From: Edaphochlamys debaryana
Lineage: Eukaryota; Chlorophyta; Chlorophyceae; Chlamydomonadales
NCBI GenBank assembly: GCA_016858145.1
Contig: JAEHOE010000029.1
Location: forward strand, 372,001 to 436,000
DNA length: 64,000 nt
Reading direction: 5' to 3'
Shown: piece by piece, positions 35,852-46,008 of the stretch
Layout of the letters: the number at the start of each line of letters is the position of its first letter
Numbering within the stretch: position 1 is the first letter of the stretch
Notes under the pieces: model-generated
What the model saw: only the letters and a program-made list of their open reading frames with translations
The model's database searches: none
Told to the model about the DNA's origin: nothing
Made by a program: the position numbers and the translations under genes

Positions 35852-37914
35852 TTAGCGTGCTTCCCATGTCCACACGGATGCATCCCACGGATGCATCCCA
35901 TTGCCACTGCGGGCCGTGCCGCTGCGACCTCCGCCCCGCCCGCTGCCCCCAGGGTTGCTGCCGGCTCCAGCGCCCATGCCCTTCTGGGCTCCGTCCCACA
36001 GGGACTGAAGCACCTGTGCATTAAACCAGGAACAAGAAGAGAAGGTGGCATGTTTGGCTTAGTGCGCTCATGCAGAGATGGAGATAGGGTAACGCTGCCC
36101 CGAGGACTCCGTTTCACCCCACACGACAAGCACATGGCGTCCGCTGTGTTTCGACTTCCCACCTGGTGAGCGGCGACCTCGAATGCTAAGCAGTGGGCCA
36201 CTGCCTCCACGCCCGCCTTCCGGGCCGCCACCACTGCAGCGGCGGCGGCTTGAGAACTGCTGCAGGTGAGCACCACGGCACCCGCACCGGGCAGGGCGTT
36301 GAAGTTGAGGACGCGCATGGGGCCCGTCGGCGTGTGGCGCAGGCCCTCGTCCAGCCTTGTGACCCAGGCCTGGAGGTCAAAGCCCGGGGACGCCAGGAGC
36401 CGCGCCAGGCTGGTGCCATGCAGCAGGGTCGGCTGGGTCGCTGTCGTTGCCCGGCGGTTGCCGACCTTCATCCGTGCCACCACGAGCTTCAGAAGCTCGG
36501 CGGGGGGCAGCACGGGGGGCGGAGGTGAAACGGCCGCCTGGCCGCTGCCGCCGGCCCTGCTCTTGTCGTGGCCCCGGAGCTTCAGCGCTCTGCTCGAGAA
36601 GCTGAGCTGCAGCTCGTCGGGAACACCAAAGCCCTCAGCCACCTCCAGAGCGGCGTCCAGTGGCCCACCACCACTGTCCGTGCCTGGGCCGAAGCTTAAG
36701 GACCGCACAAAGCTGATGGATGGAGCGTCGACACGCGCCAGGAGCTCCATGAGGGGGTCGGGCGTGGGGAGGGGCTCGTCGATGTCGACACGTGCTCGCA
36801 CCTCCAGGACCGGCAGGCGTGGCCCGAGGCGCGGGCTGGGGAGGAGTGCGTCTGTGAGGACCTTGGAGAGCGTGATGTACGGCAGCCACTCGTCACCGTC
36901 ACCGTCACCGTCACCGTCTTCCATGAAGGTCAGGGACTGCAGGAAGCCGGCGCCATTGAGCCGTCCACGGACATGGACGTGCAGCCCACTGCTGTCCACA
37001 AGCACTGAGTCGATGCTGAACTCCTCGACGGACGGCGGCAGGGCGGCTAGGACCCCGGGCAGATCAGCTGCGGTGAAGGCATCAGCGTCCCCCAAGTAAT
37101 CTGGGGCCAGGCGCAGGCGCTTCAGCGCAGTCATCTTGCCGAGGGTGTTCACCAGGCTGTCGTATCTGGGCTCGCTGGGGTCTGCCGCATCTGCCTCCTG
37201 TATCATATATTGCTGCCAGTGTGGGCGTTCCGATGCGACTGTCTCCAGGTGCGTGAGTCGGGCCAGGGTGCCGTCATCGAGGGAGTCCAGCCAGTCGGCG
37301 GTCGCCACGGTGATGGACGTCAGGTGTTGAAGGGTGGCGAAGGCGGGGATCACGGGCATGGGGTCGTCGTCGGGATCCCATGACGTTGGAAATCGCAGCT
37401 CAAGCGCCTGGAGCGCGGGAAGGCAGTCCAGCAGGTCCGACAGGATGTCTCCCGACACGGTCGGCCCAGACATGGGCTCCCCTTCCTCCTCATAATCCTC
37501 GCTTACGCCCTCGTCCTCCTCCCCCTCGCCCTCTTCCCGGGCTCCGTCTGGTTCACAGCTGATGGATACAGCGGTGATGCGCCGCCTGTCGTCCTCGGGG
37601 ACCTCGGCAAAGAGGGCCGGCATCACATCCGCGGTGGAGGGCGACACCACGAGCGCGAGCTTCTTGACATTGGGCCAACGCGTTAGCCAGCGGCCCGCTA
37701 CCACGTCTTCGTCTGGTATGAGATAAGGGCGAAGGTGCAGCTCCTCCGCATGGTCGTCGACAAGGCCACGAAGTGATTGGCACGTTTGCCGGAAACTAGC
37801 GATGTCAGTCCCTTCTGTAAGGCATCTGAGCAGGATCTGAAGCGGCACCTGGTTGGTAATGAGCACGTCACGCAGCGTGAGGACTCGCACCGGCAGCTGC
37901 TTTGTTGCGGCCAT
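35852..37914 (-). CDS. F-box-like / leucine-rich protein
   Basis: A long uninterrupted frame starts at ATG 37914. Its first 60 residues look like a divergent F-box (VPLQILLRCL...FRQTCQSLRGLVDDH), the segment that ties substrate receptors to SCF ubiquitin ligases. Leucine-rich segments spaced like irregular LRRs follow (KKLALVV, LQALELRF, LTSITVA, LKRLRL). They are interrupted by an acidic insert around residues 125-145 and an Asp-Gly run from GTCACC repeats at 36895-36918. The open frame runs to 35806 (702 aa). A splice from the donor at 36163 to the acceptor at 36004 would instead give 634 aa, with a Gly-rich tail starting SLWDGAQKGMGAG and a stop at 35852. I prefer the spliced form because the unspliced tail has no sensible composition. 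This looks like one of the large F-box/LRR families of volvocine algae. Its target is unknown. Confidence 0.62.
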
Positions 37915-38400
37915 GCGCGGAAAGTGTCGACAGAATCAGCTACGGCTATAGTCTCTGTCTCTGTATTGCGTGACATGTCGGCTGCGAGTGCAGTGCTTGC
38001 CCATTGCAAGCCCTGCCTCGCATTCAGCTACAGCCCACGCTACATCTCCCGCCCGCCGCATGGCCCCTTTTGCCACCTGCACCCGCGACCCGCCCATCCC
38101 ACATCACCCTACTTTCCCGGTAGCACTAAGCCTAGTCCTTGGTGCTGGCAGCTCACAGGCCAACCCTGGGCAGCCCAGAACTGCCGTACCGGTACCAGGT
38201 GATACCGGTGCCGCCCCCCGACTACCGCATCCTCTTCCACCCTGGGCCAGCATTGCCATACTGGTACAGTCTGCTCGCATACACACCCAGGTAGCTCACT
38301 ACGCTCCGGTACTCAGTTAACCCTGCTCGTCAGTGGTCACGGCATTGCAACACGGTATTGCATCGCTTCGGCCTCCAGCGCGGGTGATTCCAGTCCATGG
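37915..38400. other. Short intergenic region
   Basis: This lies between the F-box-like start and the transporter stop. It includes the short GTACCGG-rich stretch at 38185-38215. No gene or RNA is recognised. Confidence 0.5.
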
Positions 38401-41400
38401 CTAGGCCTGGCGGGCCCCTTTGCTCGCCGCCATCCCCGCCAATGACGCGCCGGCTAGCCCGCCCGCCACCATCGCTGCCGCCGCCGTTTCGACCTCAGGC
38501 AAGCCCGCCACCGCCCCTGTCCCCGCGGCCTTGCCTCCTTGCCGCTCGTAGGATACCCTGCCTGCAGCAACCACCATAACGTTTGCGGCCGCTGTATTCG
38601 CCGCCGCCATGCCCGGCCCGCCGCCGCCGCCAGGCCCGCCGCCTCCAGCTGCCGGGCCCGCTGCCGCCGCCGCTGCATGGCTCCCGCCGCTGGCTGCGCT
38701 GTCGCCACCGGCCGCAGCGGGTGACCCTAGGCCCAAGCCAGGCCCAAGCTGGAAGCCCAGGCCCAGTGTCATCAGGCCTGCCGTACAGAGAGCGGTGCCC
38801 AGTACGACAGCGGACTGGCCGAACCCGCTCGCGTGCTGTACGGCAGATCCTGATTTCGCTGCGCTGTGCTGTACGAGCGCGCCCACCACCGTTGGCCCCA
38901 GGAAGCCGCCCATGGTCCCTGCGCAGGGAGAGTCAGGGGAGGCGGACGGTCATGACACACCTGGGATGGGGCCCCACCAGTGATGGGTCGGGCCCATGAC
39001 CGCTTACAGATGGAGTCTTGATCCCCCTACCCCCGCGAGCACACTTGCCCGTTCTACTGCCGGAGCCCCAGCGTCCATCAACACCCGATGCTTGTACCAG
39101 TGCTCCGTCAGAAGCGCTCAGTAACTAGGCCAAGGCAGACATCACCCCAACCCCGGCTGAACTCACCGAGGGAGTTGTACAGGGGCAGGGCCACCACAAG
39201 GCCCGGCCCCGCCGCCAGATCCGACAGGAGCGACAGGGTGGGGCCACTGCCGCAGTACACGCCGATCTGCGTCGCAATGCACGTGGGCGGTTGGCCGAGA
39301 GGTCAGTTGGCTTTGGGTCAGACGCACTTGGGCTCGCCTGCTGCTGCTGCATTACTCCATGTCCCTTGCCAAACCCCCGGCAGCAACAGCTACAGTCGGC
39401 GCGGGCGCGTGCCAAGCCCACACCCTGCTGCCGAGCTCTTCAACCACCAACTCCCAACCGCTAACCACCCACCACGCCGGTGCTTAGAGCCGCAAAGCCA
39501 AGCCACGGGGAAACGGCCGCCGCCGTTGAATAGCAGGCCAGGATGAAGCCTGCAGGCAGCATGGTGGGCGGTAGGGTCAGTTTGACGCTGTACCGGTAAG
39601 CAGCGTTGGCGTCTTAAGACAACCCGTGCCTGCAGCAGCTAGCACTTCTCTCAGCAAACCAGGGGCAAGGCAGGGCGACGAGACACAGCCTACGTGTCAA
39701 GGCCCATCTCTCTGTGCCCTTGCACGGCCACTAAACATGATACACCTCTGTGCAGGCTCCTGGAGCCCAAGGATAGTTGCCCAGTACCTGCTACAATGTA
39801 CGGCACGGACACGTGCAGGATGCGCTCGCTGCGCCGCTGCGAGCTGTGTGCGATGGCCATTCCCGCGCACGCGGCGGCGGCGAAGGGCAGCGCCGTCAGC
39901 AGCACGGCACCGGTGCCTGGGGCAGAGGCGGACACGGCGGAGGGGCAGGTACACAGGTTTGGGGACAAGGATACGAAGGCAAAGGCCGCCGCGGCGAGGG
40001 AAACTCGGCCGCCCCAGCACCGTCTTTCTTCACGGGTCCCTTCCCCTGCCTGAGCCAAGGTCCCAAGGACCGTGGAGGTGCGACCACCAGCGCGGCACGG
40101 CGCATGCAGAAATGCAGTACACATGTACGGCAACACAAACCTCCTTCGCCTGTTACTCCCAGTGCCCACCTGTGCTGCCGTGCCCACGCTCCACCCCCTC
40201 CACCGCCGCCAACGCCCCAAGCAGCCCTCGGCCGGCGCCGCGAGCTCCGTCGCCCGCCACCGCCTCCTCGGCTTCGCGCTGGGTTGGGTGAGGGAATGGC
40301 AGGTTGGGAGCCGCAGGCAAGTCAACACCAGGAACCCAGGCGGTAGACTAGGAGTACCGGTAGTTGCACGGAAAGACGGAATCGCAAATTGTGTGACAGC
40401 TCGCCAGCCGCCAAGTGTGTGCTGTCGTACTCACCATGTCTAGGATCAGGGCGTTGACGATGGTCGGCGCCCAAAAAATAATCCCGAAGGACGCAATGTC
40501 GCGTACGAACTTGATGCCGCCCAGGATCCACACGTACCTGCCGTACGCGTACGACAGCACGGCATGTCACATCTGTGTGCTTGCGGCCATACCATTCATC
40601 AGATTTGCAGATCCCACACCCGAACCTGGACTCACTTGTTGCCAACCGCCGCCCGCAGCGACACCCAGGTGGACGCCGACGCAAACGCTTGGCTGTGCCC
40701 CACCACGGCCCCCTTGCCCGTCAGCGCCCCGCCGCTGCTGGCGCCGACGCCCGCGCGTGCCTTGCTGCGTTTCGTGACGGCACCGCCCGGTGCCGAGGCG
40801 GACCCCGCCCGGGAGCCGGTGGAGGAGTCGGAGGCGGGCGGGCTCGGCTGCCCTGAGCCGCTGCGGGAGGGGGTGGCGTGTGGGTCTGGGGGCCCGCCTG
40901 CGGTGCTGCGGGCGTGGACCTCGAGCCTGGGGTAGGGGGAGAGAGTTGGTCGGAGCAGGGTGGGAGGGAGCGGAACGGAGGGTGGACGGGACGCAAGTGA
41001 CCATGAATGGTGGCAAGTTGAGACGAGGAAGGCAGGGATGGAGGAGGGCGGGGCAAGGGGCAAAGAGCCATAGACACGGGCCCACCAGGCGGACTCTTAG
41101 CCCTACTAACATGCCCCGCCCCGCCCCACCCCACCCCGCCCCGCCCCGCCCCGCCCCACCCCGCGTGGTCCAGCGCTGTGGCCCACTGCGCACCTTCCCT
41201 CCGGACTCCTACCCCGTCACGAGCCACCGTCCAGAGCCGCTGCTCACCTCTCCACCAGCGCCCTCCGCTCAGCCGCTGTGAGGAAGGAGGCAGCCTCCGG
41301 ACCGCGGGGCAGGAGCAGGAACATGAGCACTGGGGGCCGGGGTGGATGGGGGATGGGGGAGGGATGGAAGAGGCGATGGGGGGCGGGACGAGGGCGGATC

Positions 41401-44000
41401 AGATCGTCTGCTGTCGGCACACTCGGGCTTACCGGCAACCCCCTAAGTGCTCATGCCCCCAGCATACTAGCCATGTACGGTAGCTGGCCGCCCCATGCGG
41501 TCCCACCCTGCCGTACCTCGACCCAACGTCCCCGTGTTCCCCGTGTGCCTGCCTTGTCCCCGTACCCAACCGCCCGTACAATGGTGGGTGTGCCCCTCCC
41601 CAGGAACAGCCAGCCAATCAGCCTCATCTTACCCACGTGATCGCCCCTACCCAGACCCATGCGGTCCCACCCTGCCGTACCCCGAACCCGCCCTACGCCC
41701 GTCTGCCTACCTTCCGCCCGTACCAGGCTGATCCTACCCACGTGATTGCGCCCTACCTAGACCAAATCCACGTAATCCTCATGCTGATGCATGCCGTACA
41801 CACCTGCCAGTATGATGGTGGGAGTGCCCTCCACCAGGAATAGCCAGCGCCAGCCCGCCAGCCCCCCCAGTCCGTCCAGGGAGAGGCAGGCCGCGGCCAG
41901 CGGCGCAGCGATCACGTGCGACAGGGACACCCCCGCCTCCACTACCGCAAAAGGGAACGTGATCTGCGCAGGGGGAGTCAGCGCGGGGAAAGCGGCGCGT
42001 GTGAGGAGGCTCACTCCTGCTCGCTTCCGCCTTCGCTGTTTGCCTCCTGGAAACCTGCCACCTGTTCCGGAAGATAGAGTTGCGCCGTTCCTTTCCACGC
42101 CCCCTCACCCAACACAAACAAGGCGCAAGGCGCTAACGCGCTCCGGTGGGCAGGTGGTGGTGAGGTCGTGCTCCTGCGCCGCTCTGGCCCACCCTGGCCT
42201 CATCCTCCCACTCCAGAGCTTGTGCAACCCCCTCCGCCGCGCCCACCAACCTGCTCCGGCGGGTAGAAGGTGGTCAGGCGACCGCAGCTAAACCCCTTGT
42301 CCTGGGCCGGATCTCTGGCTAGCCCTAGGCTCATCCTCCCACCATCACCCCAGGGTTGCATCCCCCGTCCATATGCACACCTGCTCCGGCGGGTAGAAGG
42401 TGGTCAGGTAGTACCACATGCCCGGGAAGGCCCCCGCCTCCGTGGCTCCCAGCAGCAGGCGCAGCGCGTAGAAGGAGGCGGCGGAGGTCATTCCGGCAAA
42501 GGATGCGGCCACAGCACCCCAGGCCGCGATGATGACTGACAGCCAGGCGGGGCCGCCCAGGCGGCGGAGGAGCAGGTTGGAGGGGACCTGGGGGGAGGAA
42601 GAGGATGGGGGTTGTGGCGGTGGAAGAGCAGTGGGGTGGGGGTGATGGGGGCTGTGATGGAGCCGGGATGGAGCGGGACACTGAGGGCGTCTGCACCGTA
42701 CAGAGAGCCTGTGTGTTGTACAACCCACACCATCAAAGTGTGCCCCCCGACCAACGGAGACCGGGACGCGGCGGAGGCTGCGTGGGGCTAGGGCGCGAAG
42801 CGCTGGAGGCGTTGCGATGGTCGACACAGCCCTTAGATCAAGATCAACATCCCACAGCCCCCAGTCTCTCCCTGACACGGGCTCCCCCCTCACCTGTAGC
42901 AGGGAGTACCCCAGGAAGAACAGGCCGCTGCCCATACCGTACACAGCGGGGGAGAAGCCCAGGTCGCCGGTCAGCTGTCGGAGGGGGCCGGGGCGCGGAG
43001 GTCAGACGGGCGGAAGCAGGACAGGACTGCGGCCCCGTCTTTGTGCTGCCGGTATTGTGCGCATCTCAAAGCTCCCAAAAACATGTATCCCAAACCTTGC
43101 CCTTGTAAGCACAGAAAGGGGCAACAGATGGATGCCTCCCCATCCTTCTCTCACCGGCTGCCTCCTCACCCTGTATGCCCGTTATCCCCTTACCCATCGC
43201 ACCCAGTACCCAGACGCGCCTGAACGGCGGCAAGGGCTAGGAGCGCTGCTTTGCCCCTCGTTGCTGGTGCTGCCCTTCCGTCCCCCACCCCCACCTGTAT
43301 GGCGGCGAAGGCTCCCTACCAACCCCCCTTGCCTCCCTATCCTCCCCCTCGCGAATGCCAGGGAGGTGCCTCCCTGCCCCTTACCCGACCCCACTTAGCC
43401 GACCCCACCTGTATGGCGGCGAAGGCCAGGGAGGTGCGGTCCAGGTAGCAGGTGAGGACCATGGCGAAGAAGAGGGGCAGCAGGCGGGCAGAGACCTGGG
43501 GGTTGGAAGGGTTCGGAAGGGGGTGGCAGAGGGGTGAAGGGCGCGGGCGGGGGATGGGGAAAGTGTGTGGGAGGGGCGTGTGCGGGTGGGCATGTTTATG
43601 AGCGCACGCGCGGTGGGCGGTGCAGGGCCGTGGCGTGGAAGGCGGGGAAGGAGGACGAGACGGGCATGGATTGGCCCAGCCCCGCGCCAGAGTGTTGCCT
43701 GAGATCACACAAACCGTTTCGGGAGAGCTGGGTGACCGTTCATGCCCACCCCCAGCTGTATGAGGGACATGGTGTGAACTATCTGCCGGGCATGGGCTCC
43801 CATCCGTAGCGGTGGCCGAAACACGGGGGTTGGGCCGAGTGGAGAGCTATAAGCGAAAGCAAGAGCAGTGAGAGTGCTGCTAGGTCCAAAGTGCTGTAGC
43901 GATCTGCCGGTGTGACAAAGGACTGACAATTGAAACCGGAGGTTTGGAGTACCCTGTCATGCCAGGCGTCCCCCCCCACCTTTGTAAACACACGCTCCAT
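38401..44000 (-). CDS. Major facilitator superfamily transporter, anion:cation symporter (ACS)-like
   Basis: Exons (minus): 43980-44000, 43409-43495, 42894-42974, 42381-42587, 41804-41963, 41248-41329, 40636-40926, 40435-40537, 40170-40278, 39788-39916, 39473-39549, 39167-39266, 38401-38918. All splice in frame to TAG, at least 654 aa. The start of helix 1, SARLLPLFFAMVLTCYLDRTSLAFAA, carries the YLDR motif typical of ACS-family carriers (allantoate permease and SLC17-like). MYGMGSGLFFLGYSLLQ is helix 2. GATEAGAFPGMWYYLTTFYPPEQ is the conserved helix 4 segment. A long hydrophilic loop (40636-40926) separates the two halves, and the C-terminus is Ala/Gly-rich. The start shown is the first ATG of the splice-compatible exon. 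An acidic N-terminal extension up to about 44160 in the same frame (PPPYDTSAANDSDTD) could be real if another exon lies upstream. The substrate cannot be told from sequence. Confidence 0.8.
41577..41622 (-). repeat. Intronic copy of a transporter exon end
   Basis: A diverged copy of the exon end and splice donor at 41811-41857 (coding LFLVEGTPTI) lies within the intron that follows that exon. Confidence 0.75.
42249..42278 (-). repeat. Intronic copy of a transporter exon end
   Basis: Thirty bases are identical to 42379-42408, the end of the exon coding LTTFYPPEQ with the first bases of its donor. They lie in the intron that follows that exon. Confidence 0.9.
43289..43312 (-). repeat. Intronic copy of a transporter exon end
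   Basis: Twenty-four bases are identical to 43403-43426, the end of the helix-1 exon (AFAAIQ) with its donor. They lie about 115 bp into the following intron. Confidence 0.9.
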
Positions 44001-46008
44001 GTCCACCGCGCGCCCGCTGTGGCCCGCTCCGCCATCCGCTTCCACATCGGTATCGCTGTCGTTGGCTGCTGACGTGTCATACGGCGGGGGCTCCCGCGAG
44101 TCAGCGCCCTTGCCGCCGAGTGGAAGGCCGCGTGGGCCCTCGGACGGGTCCCTGCGCGGACATTGCACAGCTTTAAGGTTGGGCTTGGGAAGGCTTTGGG
44201 TTGGCCCAGTCCCCAGTCCCCAGGCTGGTCTGTCCCCAGTCCCCAGTCCCCAGGCGGCAGTGTCTCCAGGCTGCTGTCCCCAGGCTGCTGTCCCCAGGCT
44301 GCTGTCCCCAGGCCCCAGTCCCCAGGCTGCTGTCCCCAGGTCCCAGGCTGCAGTGTCCCCAGGCTGCTGTCCCCAGTCCCCAGGCTGCTGTCCCCAGTCC
44401 CCAGTCCCCAGGCTGGTCTGTCCCCAGGCCCCGGCGCATGCAAGCGGCTAGCGGTATATGCATGTCAACGCGATCGAGAAGCCTAGTCAAAGAGCTCCGT
44501 GCGGAGGCACAAGAGAGATGGGTGCTGTTGCACGACCATCTCTCGACCGTGGGTGCCGGCCCATCGGCTCTGGACAAGCCCACAGCGATGTCGTGGGCCA
44601 GTCAAGAAGCGGCATCGCCCACCGTGTGCGCAGCGCCTGGTAACCAGCCATGACCTGCTTTGCCGACGCCTGCTTCAGGCACAGGAGCTTGAGCGCACAG
44701 GAGCTTGAGCGCTATCGCCAATGCATTCTATGGTAACGATGGCAGTCACTTCAGGTTTCGGAGAGGCAAGTTTTCGAGGTTGTCTCAGTCTCGTCTCTTT
44801 GACCACTGGCTGTGCAGGGCGGTATTGCGGGAGCGGTGCAAACAGAGGATAATCGTGATGTGTCGGGCCTTTGGTGCAGTGCCAATCTATGTATACATAC
44901 CGACGCGTTCTGCCCACACGCCCGACCCCCCGCCAGCCCCCGCCGGCCCCACATGGCGCCCCCCCAGCTACCTTCGAGCGCGCACGACGCACCTTACTGT
45001 TCCTCCGCCATGCTGGCGTCACTGCTGTGTCTACGACAAACTAGCATGGTTGGTCAGGCATCACATACAGGAATCGCTTCAGCAGGGCTGACACCTGCTG
45101 ACAGTAGCCGACAGTTGCCGAGTTCCGGGGCTAACCGGCGGGGCCGACTGCTGACGCGCTGTCCCCACCCAGCAGAAGTGCCGATGTCTGCTGTGCCTCA
45201 CAGGTGCTAAAGATAGACTGATTTCGACCCCAATGCCGCTGTCGCCAAGCTGTCGCGCCCCATGAAGCCGTCGGACGGGCAGTTGGCTCGGCACATCCTG
45301 CGAGAAGCCCTCCCAGCAATCGCATGTAGCCCAGCGTGTCACTACTATGTGTGCTCACCCGTGTCAGTTGAGTCGGCAAGTTTTGCACTCCGCGTACCGA
45401 CAAGCTCGTGAGCGCGACAGTGCTGGCGCAGCCGCGTCATCTATGCTTGGCAACCCTTGAGGGTAGGTGAAAGCTACAGTGGTTCGGTCCGACGTCGGCG
45501 CGCAACTGGGCGCGTGGAATTCTTGTTTTGCGCCGGCGAAGCTAGCGACCACTCCCGGCTGCCCTGTTAGTAGGAAAACGATTTTACAACAAGATCCGGG
45601 CAGCCGGGCATCGTAGAGGCTCAGAGAGGCAAAGAGAGTGGAATGGCGCAGCACTGCTGGAGTTCCTTCCTGGCGATGCCGCAACCTGCGGGCGTGCTCT
45701 TGCATGGAAGCAGAGCGCTTGTGTCGCTGCGCCCTACCTACCCTGGGCGTGTCGCAGCACCTGCATGCCGCAGCACGCACGCATCCCCGCTAAGCTGCCA
45801 GAAGTTGTTAAGCGTGGCTTGGATGCCCAGGCCATTCCAACGACCGGGACGTGCGATGTCGCCTTACTGTTGCCTTAAGCACGTTGGGCACGTAGTCGTT
45901 GGGCACGTTCAAGACCCCCTGTCGCTGTCCCCCAGCCCCCACTCCACCTTCCGCCGCCCCCCGCAGCTTCCGTTGTGCGCCACTCCCTGCGCCAGTTGAC
46001 AGCTTCGT
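44001..46008. other. Region upstream of the transporter and of gene E
   Basis: This is the 5' region of the transporter (minus) and of gene E (plus), which are divergent. It holds a minisatellite (44205-44429) and a hairpin-forming pair of 11-bp arms (CCCGGCTGCCC at 45554-45564 and its complement at 45598-45608). Frames here show no domain. Shared promoters for the two genes are possible but not shown. Confidence 0.5.
44205..44429. repeat. Minisatellite based on GTCCCCAGGCTGCT
   Basis: About 225 bp of imperfect tandem units of 7 and 14 bp built from CCCCAGT and CCCCAGGCTGCTGT lie just upstream of the first recognised transporter exon. They are probably in its 5' UTR, promoter or first intron. 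Confidence 0.9.

Noticed and set aside
35806..36003. C-terminal part of the 702-codon frame of the F-box-like gene
   Set aside because: A good donor (36163) and acceptor (36004) give a more natural Gly-rich tail. The read-through tail has random-looking composition.
41108..41164. CCCCGC/CCCCAC repeat as a regulatory GC box array
   Set aside because: It is simple pentanucleotide-type repetition within a transporter intron.
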